From Candidatus Brocadia sp. WS118 (lineage in GTDB: Bacteria; Planctomycetota; Brocadiia; Brocadiales; Brocadiaceae), in contig PHFX01000006.1 of the NCBI GenBank assembly GCA_007618135.1, forward strand, positions 1 through 64,000: 64,000 nucleotides of DNA. The letters run 5' to 3'. The position numbers and the translations under genes are program-made. Position 1 is the stretch's first letter. Each line of letters opens with the position of its first letter. A model generated the notes under the pieces. It searched no databases. It saw only the letters and a program-made list of their open reading frames with translations, and had not been told where the DNA came from. This document shows, piece by piece, positions 44,537 to 53,581 of this stretch.

Positions 44537-45724
44537 TCAATAGACTCGAACCAATTCTATCTTTGGATAGTAATGTCTCAAAATGGCAGTCCACTGAAAA
44601 CCCTTTTGGGCCATGGCCTGAGCGCCATATTGGCACAGTCCTACGCCATGTCCCCAACCCCTTCCCGAAAAGGTAATGCTTTTTCCATTGCTCTTCGCCT
44701 GAAAGGAGGTGCTTAACAAATTGTTCGGACCAATCAGCAATCGAAAATCATTTGCATTCATTTCTTTCGTTCCGTTAGCAGAGGTAATTTCAACTCGCGA
44801 ACCATGGTTGCCGGCACCTGGATTAACCGTCCTTACGGCACGTATGCTGGAAATGGACACATTGGCCTCCTGTAATTTTTTTTCAATGGCTGATTTACTG
44901 ATATCCTTACTCCAATGGGAATGTTTGGAGTTGTTGCAATAATTACATTCCACTCCGCTGAGGGGTGGTATACTGTCTTTCTCAAATACATGGTGAACAT
45001 CTTCCGTATGTCCTCCACACGTACTATGGAAATAAGCAGGGAAAATATTCCAATTATAAACCATCACGATCCCTTTCGTGTCCTGCACGATTTTGATAAT
45101 CCGACTTGTTTCATTGGCCACACCTCGATATGCGAGTTCTAACATATCCAGATGGTAAACATTATCCCGATTTACCTTTTTTTTATACATCGCATAGGTT
45201 CTTGCCGTTACTGCCTGAGCGCACAGGGCGTCATCATTCCATGTTTGTGGCATTTCACTCCCAAGGACACCGGCAATAAAACTTTCCAAATCTATTTCTT
45301 CAATCACGGAGAATTTGTTATTCAATTGCTGTACTATTCTTATTTCACCGCGATATCGTACATTATTTAATTCAATTCCCCCATCTTGTTGGGTTACAAT
45401 CCTTAATTCACTATAGTTATAATGTTTATTCCCAATATTGATACCGCCGTCACTTATTGATAGGGTGCACTTTCGTAATCCTTGCCCTTGATCTATAACG
45501 TTTGTTAAACTACCGGTAATCTGATAACATCCAGTGATTGCCACCTGTGCCTCACGCTTATCATTTATGAGAAGCACACGTATAACGGGTATTTTATCCA
45601 TAAGGGGTCCGTAATCATGGACTCCATCTTGAACCACCGTCCTGTCTCTGTGGCACGAAAGAGGAATTCCTGCGGAAATGATTGGCAATATTGTGGCAAA
45701 CATCAAAAAAAATACCCTATCCAT
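44537..45724 (-). CDS. SpoIID/LytB-domain exported protein
   Basis: A 395-residue protein with an N-terminal hydrophobic signal segment (FFLMFATILPIISAGIP) and a SpoIID domain in the C-terminal half: LESFIAGVLGSEMP, AQAVTARTYAMY, HSTCGGHTEDV and the end GRGWGHGVGLCQYGAQAMA. In Bacillus, SpoIID is a peptidoglycan lytic transglycosylase; LytB-like members also act outside sporulation, as expected here in a Gram-negative lineage. Located between queH and tgt. Confidence 0.88.
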   Translation of the reverse strand: MDRVFFLMFATILPIISAGIPLSCHRDRTVVQDGVHDYGPLMDKIPVIRVLLINDKREAQVAITGCYQITGSLTNVIDQGQGLRKCTLSISDGGINIGNKHYNYSELRIVTQQDGGIELNNVRYRGEIRIVQQLNNKFSVIEEIDLESFIAGVLGSEMPQTWNDDALCAQAVTARTYAMYKKKVNRDNVYHLDMLELAYRGVANETSRIIKIVQDTKGIVMVYNWNIFPAYFHSTCGGHTEDVHHVFEKDSIPPLSGVECNYCNNSKHSHWSKDISKSAIEKKLQEANVSISSIRAVRTVNPGAGNHGSRVEITSANGTKEMNANDFRLLIGPNNLLSTSFQAKSNGKSITFSGRGWGHGVGLCQYGAQAMAQKGFQWTAILRHYYPKIELVRVY

Positions 45725-45803
45725 TCATCTTATTTCCGTTATAAAAGGTGACATACCTACATCTGTTTTATAACAGCACTGCAGACACCCCCCAAGGTAC
45801 AAA

Positions 45804-46487
45804 TCAATGTGTGGTATCTGACAGAGTAGCAGAAAAAGAATCACCCTCTCCTCTATCAAAACAGTCGCATCGTTGTAACGTATTTTTGATATTGAAAACA
45901 TTTCGGGTGTTTTCTTTCGCCTTTTTATCCAGATTGTTGCCCTTATACAATTCTCTGGTAGTGTCTTTGTATCGCTCATATTCGCTGAAGACACAGCCAC
46001 AATATCCCTGCCGGTAAATCATCTTTTTTTTGGCTATATCATGGCTACACTCAGACAAATAACGGTAATCTCGATAGACAAAATCAATGCCGGATTCATA
46101 TGCTAGATTTTCTGAAAACCTCTTTAACTGTTCGTGATTTTGATAGACACTGAATAACATGGTTGAGGTAAAGGCATCAAATCCGTTTTCCCGTGCATAT
46201 GCCGTTGTAAATCTAAGTCTCATGGTATAACAATCGGCACACCGGTCATTGCCCGCATGATCAACCTGCTTCAAATATTCCCGTAAACCATACTCCTCAC
46301 AGTAAATTACCGGAATAGGATCGCTTTCCTGAAATACGCGCAGCGCCTTTAACCGCCGCCGAAACTCAAGCAATGGATGTATATTTGGATTATAAAAGAG
46401 CCCTGTTACCGTAAAGCCTTCTTTTCTCAGTTCATGCAATGGCGCACAGAGACAGCATGCGCAACAAATATGTAACAAAAGATTCAT
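45804..46487 (-). CDS. queH: Epoxyqueuosine reductase QueH
   Basis: Reduces epoxyqueuosine to queuosine in tRNA, the non-QueG form. It is a DUF208 protein of 227 residues starting MNLLLHICCACCLCAP (the conserved HICCAxC iron-sulfur and metal cysteines) with the second conserved Cys group in CADCYTMRL and SVYQNHEQL. The gene is nine bases downstream of ruvB and the same cluster contains tgt, so the last two queuosine steps are close together. The C-terminal 25 residues (KENTRNVFNIKNTLQ and following) look like a non-conserved extension. Confidence 0.93.
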   Translation of the reverse strand: MNLLLHICCACCLCAPLHELRKEGFTVTGLFYNPNIHPLLEFRRRLKALRVFQESDPIPVIYCEEYGLREYLKQVDHAGNDRCADCYTMRLRFTTAYARENGFDAFTSTMLFSVYQNHEQLKRFSENLAYESGIDFVYRDYRYLSECSHDIAKKKMIYRQGYCGCVFSEYERYKDTTRELYKGNNLDKKAKENTRNVFNIKNTLQRCDCFDRGEGDSFSATLSDTTH

Positions 46488-46496
46488 AAGACTCCT

Positions 46497-47519
46497 TTAA
46501 AATAATCTTTTCTGGAGCCCCGTTTCTGAGTGACATTGAAATCCTAAATGTTCATAGGCCAGTTTGGTGGCAATCCTTCCCCGCGGAGTCTTATCCAGAT
46601 ATCCCCTTTGAATCAAATACGATTCATACACTTCTTCGATGGTGTCTTCTTCTTCACTTACCGAAACCGCGATAGTTTTCAAGCCAACGGGACCACCATA
46701 CCGGATAAGGGTTTCCAGTATCTTACGGTCCATTTCTCCCAAACCATTTTCATCCACCCCTAACATCTGTAAACCCATGTGGGCGACCTCTTCATTAATT
46801 ATGTCGTTCCCGCGAACCTGGGCAACATCCCGAATACGTCGTAAAAACCTGTTTGCTATTCGGGGGGTGCCACGGGACCTTTTTGCAATAATTTCAGCCC
46901 CTTTTTCGTCTATCCGGATAGAGAGAATATGGGCAGAATTCCACACAACTTTATACAGGTCAGCCCACGGATAGAATTCTAATTTTTCCAGTACGCCAAA
47001 GCGGGAACGGAGCGGTGCCGTAAGCAACCCTTCCCGGGTCGTAGAACCGACAAGCGTAAACTTTGGCAAATTGATTTTTACCGATCGTGCCTTAGGTCCC
47101 TGGTCAATAAGAATGTCAATATAGAAATCTTCCATTGCCGAATAGAGGTACTCTTCAACCGTCGTGTTCAACCTATGGATTTCATCAATAAAAAGAATAT
47201 CTCCGTGTTGTAAATTTGTAAGAATACCGGCAAGATCCATGGGTTTATCGAGAATGGGGCCGGAAGTTGTCTTAATCGAGGTATTAATTTCGTTAGCGAT
47301 AATTTGAGACAACGTTGTTTTTCCCAGGCCGGGAGGGCCGGAAAATAATATATGGTCTAATGGCTCTCCTCGTTTCTTTGCGGCTTCAATATAAATGAGC
47401 AGATTTTCCTTTATGCGATCCTGTCCAATGAAATCACTGAACCTCTTTGGCCTGAGCGTAAAGTCCAGATTTTTATCTTCAACCATCGGTGTGGAAGATA
47501 AAATATCTTCTTTTATCAT
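46497..47519 (-). CDS. ruvB: Holliday junction branch-migration ATPase RuvB
   Basis: AAA+ motor of the RuvABC branch-migration complex. Full length (340 residues). Walker A GPPGLGKTTLSQII, Walker B FIDEIHRLN, sensor GSTTREGLLTAPLRSRFG, and the C-terminal winged helix with RGRIATKLAYEHLGF. It follows ruvA by 46 bases. Confidence 0.97.
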   Translation of the reverse strand: MIKEDILSSTPMVEDKNLDFTLRPKRFSDFIGQDRIKENLLIYIEAAKKRGEPLDHILFSGPPGLGKTTLSQIIANEINTSIKTTSGPILDKPMDLAGILTNLQHGDILFIDEIHRLNTTVEEYLYSAMEDFYIDILIDQGPKARSVKINLPKFTLVGSTTREGLLTAPLRSRFGVLEKLEFYPWADLYKVVWNSAHILSIRIDEKGAEIIAKRSRGTPRIANRFLRRIRDVAQVRGNDIINEEVAHMGLQMLGVDENGLGEMDRKILETLIRYGGPVGLKTIAVSVSEEEDTIEEVYESYLIQRGYLDKTPRGRIATKLAYEHLGFQCHSETGLQKRLF

Positions 47520-47565
47520 AACCTATATCCTACCGTGAGATTTTATTCGCACGCTGTGACGACAA

Positions 47566-48156
47566 TCAGGCTTTGTATTTTAGCGCCTCCCTTACAAGCA
47601 CTTCGACATTATCAATGGTCCTCAACTTTCTTATCGCTTCGCTTACGGCATTTTCAGCCACTGGCCGTCCATAACCTAAAGAAACCAGGGCCATAACGGC
47701 ATCAGATACCAGCGCCTTTTGTCCGGTATCTATGCCTGAAGGCATGGCAGGTGTAATTTCCTTTATAATTCCCTTGAGTTCCAGGATGATCCGTTCGGCT
47801 GTTTTCTTACCCACTCCCTTGATTTTTTCCAAGGCCTTTGCATCTTCGCGGGCAACGGCGTCTTTAATATCGTCCACACAGCTGCCGGAGAGTATGGTGA
47901 TTGCCGTAGTAGGCCCTATGCCATTCACCGAAAGCAACAATTGAAATAAATTTCTTTCTTCTCCTGTTGCAAACCCAAAGATTTTTATCTGATCTTCCTT
48001 GATAAATAACTGGGTAAGGATGGTAACCTCTTCGTGACTGGGTATCTTTTCGAAGGTAGATAATGGGATGTGTAATTGATAACCAATGCCAGCTACTTCC
48101 AAGATAAGTCTTGTGGGAGATTTACTAACCACCCGCCCTCGGATGTAATCTAACAT
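47566..48156 (-). CDS. ruvA: Holliday junction-binding protein RuvA
   Basis: Tetrameric junction binder of RuvABC, 196 residues from the start at 48156 (MLDYIRGRVVSKSP), the conserved N terminus; the frame continues upstream to 48255 without family support. The HhH motifs (LLSVNGIGPTTAITIL and IKGVGKKTAERIILEL) and the C-terminal RuvA-III domain are visible. No ruvC lies beside ruvAB. Confidence 0.96.
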   Translation of the reverse strand: MLDYIRGRVVSKSPTRLILEVAGIGYQLHIPLSTFEKIPSHEEVTILTQLFIKEDQIKIFGFATGEERNLFQLLLSVNGIGPTTAITILSGSCVDDIKDAVAREDAKALEKIKGVGKKTAERIILELKGIIKEITPAMPSGIDTGQKALVSDAVMALVSLGYGRPVAENAVSEAIRKLRTIDNVEVLVREALKYKA

Positions 48157-48211
48157 GCACACACATCCCCAGATATCGCAATCATGCCATCCGAAATATT
48201 GTTTAAAGAGG

Positions 48212-49579
48212 CTACTCTGTAAGGCCTCCGTCCAAACCTGAGTTATCGTTGCCAACGGTTTTTAGAATCAGACCAATCTCGGATAACCTGTCGCATATCT
48301 CGTCGATATAATTTTGTTTTATCCCCATTTGATCTAACTCTATTTCTGTCTTTTCTGTAAGGTCTTTGATTGTTTCAATACCGGCCTTACTCAAGGCATT
48401 CCTGCAACGAGTGGAGAGCCCAAGTTCCAAAACAGTTTTCATGGAGTCCGTCTTCTTTTCTGCATTTTTACTCCCAAAAACCTCAGTTTCACGGTCGCTT
48501 TCCAATGCCTGCCCCAAACGTAATCCTTTTTGCGACAAAATAGCCTTAATTTCGTTGAGTGAGGTTTCTCCAAAGTTCTTAAAAGAAAGGAGATCGATCT
48601 CGGTAATTCTTGTAAGGTCCCGCAGCGTGCGAATGTTCATTTTCTCAAGGCAGTTTTTGCTTCTTACCGAGAGTTCAAAATCTGAAATGGGGATATTCAG
48701 CACTTCGCTTTCCTTCCCTTGTTTTTTTGAAATCTCCTCATCATAATACATGTTCATGGAGGCTCTCGCATCCTTTAAAAATAACAAGGCGCGGGGATTG
48801 TTCGGTTCGGCATCTAAAACTGTTTCAAAACAATATACCGCATCATCAAAGTTGCCTTTATCTTCGTACAATATTCCCAGATTGATAAATGCATTCTTAT
48901 GGTTAGGGCATAAATTTATGCACCGCTCGTAGTATTCAATGGCTTTTTCGTCTTCTCCATTGAGATCGTAATTAAAAGCCATACGGAATAGAGATTTTGC
49001 ATAGTTTGGGTCTATTCGAAGTGATTGTTCATAATGATTGAGTGCATCATCGTATTCTCCAAGGACATCCAGACAATGTCCCAATTGATAATGGAATTCT
49101 GGATCCTTCCCGTGTGATTGGGAGAAACTTTTGATGATCTTCAATGCATCTTCGTTCTTGTTAGCCAGCCTTTTGGTTTCTGCGATATCCATGCAAATAT
49201 CAAATTCTTCGGTATCCGTTTTTTTGGCTCGTTCAAAACATTCCAAAGCCTGGTCGTAATCGCCTAATTCCTGATAGCATTTACCCAAATAATAAGCACC
49301 AATTTTCCTTGCTTTGACCTCTTTCAGGAATTCGGAAGCCTCTTTTGCATTTCCGACAATCCATTCTGATATCCCCAATAAAAGGGTTACGTCCTTGGCT
49401 TCGGCCCCGTCATGCCCCTTTTTTGTACTGAGCCTTAGTGAGGCAATCTTTGCATCCAGCTTTTCCCGCACTTCTCTGGAACTATACACCTGTTCCTTGA
49501 TAGAAGAGATGGTTTCCCTTGATAATGTTTCCACTTCTAGCAGTTTATCGATATCTACATCAGCAACTATTGTAGGCAT
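48212..49579 (-). CDS. TPR protein with two RNA-polymerase alpha-CTD-like domains
   Basis: A roughly 455-residue protein with an N-terminal block of tetratricopeptide repeats (GAYYLGKCYQELGDYDQALE, FHYQLGHCLDVLGEYDDALN, KNAFINLGILYEDKGNFDDA) followed by two helix-hairpin-helix domains of the RNA-polymerase alpha-CTD type (ELSVRSKNCLEKMNIRTLRD and LGLSTRCRNALSKAGIETIK). The start is either 49606 or 49579; the second, MPTIVADVDI, reads more naturally. The combination suggests a scaffold that links a protein complex through TPRs and contacts transcription machinery or DNA through the alpha-CTD-like ends. It starts the ruvAB cluster. Function not known. Confidence 0.8.
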   Translation of the reverse strand: MPTIVADVDIDKLLEVETLSRETISSIKEQVYSSREVREKLDAKIASLRLSTKKGHDGAEAKDVTLLLGISEWIVGNAKEASEFLKEVKARKIGAYYLGKCYQELGDYDQALECFERAKKTDTEEFDICMDIAETKRLANKNEDALKIIKSFSQSHGKDPEFHYQLGHCLDVLGEYDDALNHYEQSLRIDPNYAKSLFRMAFNYDLNGEDEKAIEYYERCINLCPNHKNAFINLGILYEDKGNFDDAVYCFETVLDAEPNNPRALLFLKDARASMNMYYDEEISKKQGKESEVLNIPISDFELSVRSKNCLEKMNIRTLRDLTRITEIDLLSFKNFGETSLNEIKAILSQKGLRLGQALESDRETEVFGSKNAEKKTDSMKTVLELGLSTRCRNALSKAGIETIKDLTEKTEIELDQMGIKQNYIDEICDRLSEIGLILKTVGNDNSGLDGGLTE

Positions 49580-49796
49580 TTTATTGTTAAACCTCCGCCA
49601 TTGCATAAAAATACATTCTATTAAACAAACGATATCTTTGGATGCTGGAGTGTAACAAACCCCCAGCAGAAATTCAAATAAATTTTATCACACCAGTTCA
49701 TGATAATTCTATTATTTCTCTTGCTTTAATAATTATTTTTTGCTAATATTTTTTCATGTGGTTGGGTCGTTTTACAAAGCCGTTTCTCATGATAAT

Positions 49797-49836
49797 AAAA
49801 GGCTACAAGGGCTAATACCTCGTAGCCTTTTTGTTT
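49797..49836 (+). terminator. Terminator-like hairpin upstream of cspA
   Basis: Stem AAAAGGCTACAAGG / CCTCGTAGCCTTTT with one mismatch, followed by TTTTGTTTTTT. It lies 25 bases before the cspA ribosome binding site and after any promoter upstream, so it would stop transcription before cspA unless bypassed. It could instead end a small RNA transcribed from the upstream region. Confidence 0.7.
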
Positions 49837-49877
49837 TTTATTGAATTTTTCAAATGTGAGAGGAGGTGATTTTCAGA

Positions 49878-50078
49878 ATGGCAACAGGAACAGTAAAATG
49901 GTTCAATGACAAAAAGGGATTTGGTTTTATTTCCCAGGATAATGGCCAAGATGTGTTTGTACACCAAACCGCTATCCAAGGTGAGGGTTTTAGAACCCTT
50001 GCAGAGGGAGACAAGGTGGAATTCGAAGTCATTAAAGACCAGAAGGGTTACAAAGCTACAAAAGTCGTTAAATTATAA
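49878..50078 (+). CDS. Cold-shock-type single-stranded nucleic-acid-binding protein
   Basis: A CspA-family OB-fold protein, 66 residues ([20 protein letters not shown] with the RNP1 motif KGFGFI and the RNP2 region VFVHQTAI), binding RNA and ssDNA as a chaperone. The upstream GTG at 49866 is in frame but the ATG at 49878 matches the family N terminus and has a perfect AGGAGG at 49861-49866. It is separated from its hairpin leader by 25 bases; a second terminator-like hairpin follows the gene. Confidence 0.95.
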   Translation: MATGTVKWFNDKKGFGFISQDNGQDVFVHQTAIQGEGFRTLAEGDKVEFEVIKDQKGYKATKVVKL

Positions 50079-50180
50079 AAATTTATTTAAAGAAGCACAC
50101 TCTTATATTATAGCATAATTGTCTTTGGTTGGCTGGAGTTTAAAAATATGGAGTTGTCACTTAATTATAATTGCGACATC

Positions 50181-50218
50181 AAACCCCCAATATCTGTGTA
50201 AGATATTGGGGGTTTTTG
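50181..50218 (+). terminator. Bidirectional Rho-independent terminator
   Basis: Stem AAACCCCCAATATCT / AGATATTGGGGGTTT with a short loop and a T-run, flanked by A on the other side, between cspA (plus) and the small helical-protein gene (minus). Confidence 0.85.
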
Positions 50219-50244
50219 TTTCCGGGCTATTGATATTGTAGAGT

Positions 50245-50448
50245 TTAATAAGTCTTCTTGTTTAAGGTAGCCAATACCTTTTCATATTTCTTATATATTT
50301 TCTTTTCATGTTTTATCGCGTCTTTAACAATTCTGTGTAAAAAAGCCTTTACGAATGGGTCTGTTTCCTCCTCAGCCAACTTGGTGTATTTTTCCTGCAA
50401 ATCTCGTTCGCCTTTTGCTACCATATCAATCGCGTCTGTTAGATTCAT
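50245..50448 (-). CDS. Small helical protein with ferritin-like Glu/His pattern
   Basis: A 67-residue protein that appears to be two amphipathic helices rich in Glu, Lys and His: MVAKGERDLQEKYTKLAEEE and DPFVKAFLHRIVKDAIKHEK. A Glu-x6-His spacing like that of rubrerythrin or ferritin-like helices is present, but the protein is too short for a full four-helix bundle and could only work as a dimer. A good GGAG site precedes the ATG, which supports expression. Function not known. Confidence 0.6.
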   Translation of the reverse strand: MNLTDAIDMVAKGERDLQEKYTKLAEEETDPFVKAFLHRIVKDAIKHEKKIYKKYEKVLATLNKKTY

Positions 50449-50692
50449 TGTTTGCGTCTCCTTTCATGCATTTTTCTCATTCAAAACACAATATGTGGTG
50501 TTCAATTTACCAAATGCAACCACAAATATCAATATTCTTTCAGATAAAGTCGGTTGAACCCGTGGAATACAGTAACAAACATCAACATTTTTTATTGAGA
50601 TCTTGTTCATTCATCAAAATATTTTTTATTGACAACGGGTGAAAAAAATTTTTAAATTGCCGAATCTTATGTGAGAAAAGGAGAATAAAACT

Positions 50693-52378
50693 ATGAAACA
50701 TTGGACAAGAGTAGTAGTACCTTTTGTAATAATTCTTAATTGCATTACTCTTATGGCAGGAGAGTTTCCTGTTGCTGCAACAGAAGATCAAAGAACCGCT
50801 CTTGCAGAGTTACAAAAGATATCTTCGAAAAATTTTAGTATGAAATGGGATGAGCGCCGGGGTGTTGCGAAATTTCTTTCGGGAGAGCTTACAGAACCCC
50901 CAGCGCTGCCTGAAGAAGCATTAGCCGTAGGCTTCATTAAGAAGTACAAGATCCTATTGGGAATACAAGACCTGGAAAAAGACATAGAATTAGAAAGTAT
51001 CAAAGCAGTACCTGAAGGATATTATATCACCGTAAAGCAAAAAAAAGGCGGGCTTGAGGTCATAGGTGGTAAAATTACCGTACGGATAATTAAAGGGGTC
51101 ATCACCACGGTAGCAAACTATTTTGAACCGAATATCCCGGTTAAAACAGCACCGACTCTTTCCCCTGCAGAAGCAGAGGAAAAAGCCAGGGAGGAACTGG
51201 ATATTGATGAAAAGGTCGTCACCGCGAACCTGGCAATTTTTCATTGGGAAGGGAAATTCTATCTTACTTACAGGATAGATTTTTCGTTTAATCCTTATCC
51301 GGAACCATCACGTTATCGTGTTTATATTGACGCACATGACGGCACCATCGTCCTCATGGAAAACAGGGTTATGCATGCTGGTGCTGCTGTTGGATCTGGC
51401 ATTGGTATTGATGGAAAGTTAAAGAGTTTTGACACGTACGAGCAAGGCGGTATTTTTTATCTCGGTAACGCCCCTCTTAGCAACACGACTTCCATAACAA
51501 TAAAGACTTATACTGCGAATAATATCAAAACCCTTCCGGGAAACCTAATGAAGGACTCAAACAACTCTTGGGAAGACCCCGCAGGGGTAGACGCCCATTT
51601 TTACGGAAACTACGTCTTTGATTTCTACAAAAACAACTTCAGTAACTTTTCCTGGTTTGTTGGTAGTGGTTTCGACTCTGTTAACGGCCTGATATCAACC
51701 GTTCATTATGGAACCAATTATGACAATGCATTCTGGAACGGAACTCAGATGGTCTATGGAGATGGCGGCAATGATTTCCTCCCTTTTTCAGGGTCGCTGG
51801 ATGTTGTTGCCCACGAGATCACCCATGGTGTCACGGAGGCAATAAATAACCTCGTTTATAGCCAGGAACCAGGAGCACTGAATGAATCATGGTCAGATGT
51901 TATGGGGATGTTTGCATCGATCGATTACGGAGACGACCTCCCTTACTGGATGGCAGAAAATATTCTGAAGAATAATAAAGGACCATACTATGCCATGAGA
52001 AGACTGGATGACCCCCCCTTCAGAACCGATAGTTATCCCGAAAACAACTATAACCCCCAAGATCCTTTGAATAGTTGGGGTCAGCCTGAGCATACTTCAG
52101 AACAGTATCGTGCAGCCAGCTGGCCATGGACCGACAATGGCGGCGTCCACGAAAACTCTGGCATTCCCAATAAGGCAGCGTATCTGATTACCACACATGC
52201 GAACGTTGGCGCTGAAAAGGCAAAACAAATATATTATTATGCCATGTTTTACCTTTCAGCCAACTCTCAATTTGTTGATGCCAGGGATGCCGTGGAACAG
52301 GCCACGATAGATCTTTATGGCATCGGGAACGAACTTACTACCGTACGAGCTGCCTTCGACGCAGTCGGTATTCAGTAA
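50693..52378 (+). CDS. Thermolysin-family (M4) secreted metalloprotease
   Basis: Zinc endopeptidase with a signal peptide (VVVPFVIILNCITLMAGEFP), an FTP/PepSY-type propeptide in residues about 30-220, and the catalytic M4 domain: VVAHEITHGVTEAINN with the zinc ligands His374, His378 and Glu398 (in NESWSD), and a late HENSGIPNKAAYLI catalytic His region. Full length for the family at 561 residues. A GAGAAAAGGAG ribosome binding site precedes the ATG. Secreted to the periplasm or outside; the target is not predictable. Confidence 0.93.
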   Translation: MKHWTRVVVPFVIILNCITLMAGEFPVAATEDQRTALAELQKISSKNFSMKWDERRGVAKFLSGELTEPPALPEEALAVGFIKKYKILLGIQDLEKDIELESIKAVPEGYYITVKQKKGGLEVIGGKITVRIIKGVITTVANYFEPNIPVKTAPTLSPAEAEEKAREELDIDEKVVTANLAIFHWEGKFYLTYRIDFSFNPYPEPSRYRVYIDAHDGTIVLMENRVMHAGAAVGSGIGIDGKLKSFDTYEQGGIFYLGNAPLSNTTSITIKTYTANNIKTLPGNLMKDSNNSWEDPAGVDAHFYGNYVFDFYKNNFSNFSWFVGSGFDSVNGLISTVHYGTNYDNAFWNGTQMVYGDGGNDFLPFSGSLDVVAHEITHGVTEAINNLVYSQEPGALNESWSDVMGMFASIDYGDDLPYWMAENILKNNKGPYYAMRRLDDPPFRTDSYPENNYNPQDPLNSWGQPEHTSEQYRAASWPWTDNGGVHENSGIPNKAAYLITTHANVGAEKAKQIYYYAMFYLSANSQFVDARDAVEQATIDLYGIGNELTTVRAAFDAVGIQ

Positions 52379-52526
52379 GTTGAAAAACCATTGGGGAATG
52401 GGGTCTCCCTATAGCCCGACCGGCACAAAGCTTGGTGTAATTGGTGTAAAAGGAAAAACAGGGTTTCACTTTGACTTTCAATCATTGAAAGATAATATTT
52501 ATGAATATGATTAACTATGTTTCGAG
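52379..52526. other. Short spacer between the M4 protease and RNase HII-like genes
   Basis: Nothing recognised. Short reading frames here continue from shadow frames of the protease gene. Confidence 0.4.
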
Positions 52527-53492
52527 ATGGCTATAATAGCAGGTATTGATGAATCCGGCTATGGTCCCGTACTTGGACCACTGGTAACTACCATAGCTGC
52601 TTTTTATGTACCGGATGAGAAGATTGATCATTCATTGTGGGAACTATTACAGGATGCTATTTCAAACGATCTCAAGGGCAGAAATCAGCGAATTGCTGTC
52701 CGGGATAGTAAAAAACTCTATCGGACACACCATGACTTAGGCTTACAACCATTGGAAGTAGGCGTTCTTTCGTTCCTTGAATCAAAAGGCTTAAACATCA
52801 CTTCCTTTTATCAACTGCTTGACAGCCTGTCGTACCATAATATCAGAGGTCTCAGCCGCTATCCATGGTACGACGGGAAAGATTATCCGCTGCCTTTAAC
52901 CACAAATCGTGTCGTTCTCTTAAATGGTGCAGATGCTTTAAATCATGCTTTTTGTAAACAAGATGTGCGGTTTTTCCACGTAAGCAGTTGTGTTGTCCCG
53001 GTACAGGAGTTTAACGAACAGGTACTGCTCTTTCGAAATAAATCTATCGTCTTATTTAAAGCATGCGCAGAACTTGTTTCCCGACTGTGGAATTTATCTA
53101 ACGGGCACATACGTTTAATTGTTGACAAGCAAGGGGGCAGAAATACTTATACCAACTTACTGAAAGAGCAATTAGCACTTGCAGATATCCGTGTTTTAAA
53201 GGAGGGAGATAAAATTTCAACATACGAAGTAAATACGGCACGTAAGAAAATGACGATATCCTTTGTGGAAAAAGGCGAAGATATGTGTATGGCAGTAGCC
53301 CTTGCTTCGATGTTCAGTAAGTATATTCGGGAGCTGTTTATGCGATTGGAAAATCAATATTGGGTTCAGCTTCTCCCCGGTTTGAAACCAACGGCTGGGT
53401 ATTATCGTGATGCGCAGCGATTTTTAGCTCAGATTGCGCCGGTTAAACAAAGAGAAAAAATTCAGGATGATATTCTCATACGTATTAGATAG
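52527..53492 (+). CDS. RNase HII-like protein, divergent family
   Basis: A 321-residue protein with the layout of type II RNase H. N-terminal MAIIAGIDESGYGPVLGP corresponds to the RNase HII motif GIDEAGRGPLAGP (Asp8, Glu9). RDSKKL matches the family DSKKLS, and LIVDKQGGRNTY gives a further acidic residue (Asp200). The central and C-terminal parts are enlarged compared with RNase HII of about 200 residues, and the rest is not alignable by eye. Probably a hydrolase of RNA in RNA/DNA hybrids or a related nucleic-acid hydrolase; the expanded version looks lineage-specific. Confidence 0.7.
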   Translation: MAIIAGIDESGYGPVLGPLVTTIAAFYVPDEKIDHSLWELLQDAISNDLKGRNQRIAVRDSKKLYRTHHDLGLQPLEVGVLSFLESKGLNITSFYQLLDSLSYHNIRGLSRYPWYDGKDYPLPLTTNRVVLLNGADALNHAFCKQDVRFFHVSSCVVPVQEFNEQVLLFRNKSIVLFKACAELVSRLWNLSNGHIRLIVDKQGGRNTYTNLLKEQLALADIRVLKEGDKISTYEVNTARKKMTISFVEKGEDMCMAVALASMFSKYIRELFMRLENQYWVQLLPGLKPTAGYYRDAQRFLAQIAPVKQREKIQDDILIRIR

Positions 53493-53581
53493 ATCGCTTT
53501 GAGCGATAACCATCAGCAGCCTCTGTTAGCTGCTGGCAGCTGAAATGATGTTTTTAACGATGAAAGGAGTTTTGGGAAGAG

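Noticed and set aside
48157-48255. Longer RuvA with an N-terminal extension of 33 residues
   Set aside because: The extension (containing FGWHDCDIWGC) is not part of the RuvA family and overlaps the upstream TPR gene; the ATG at 48156 gives the exact family N terminus.
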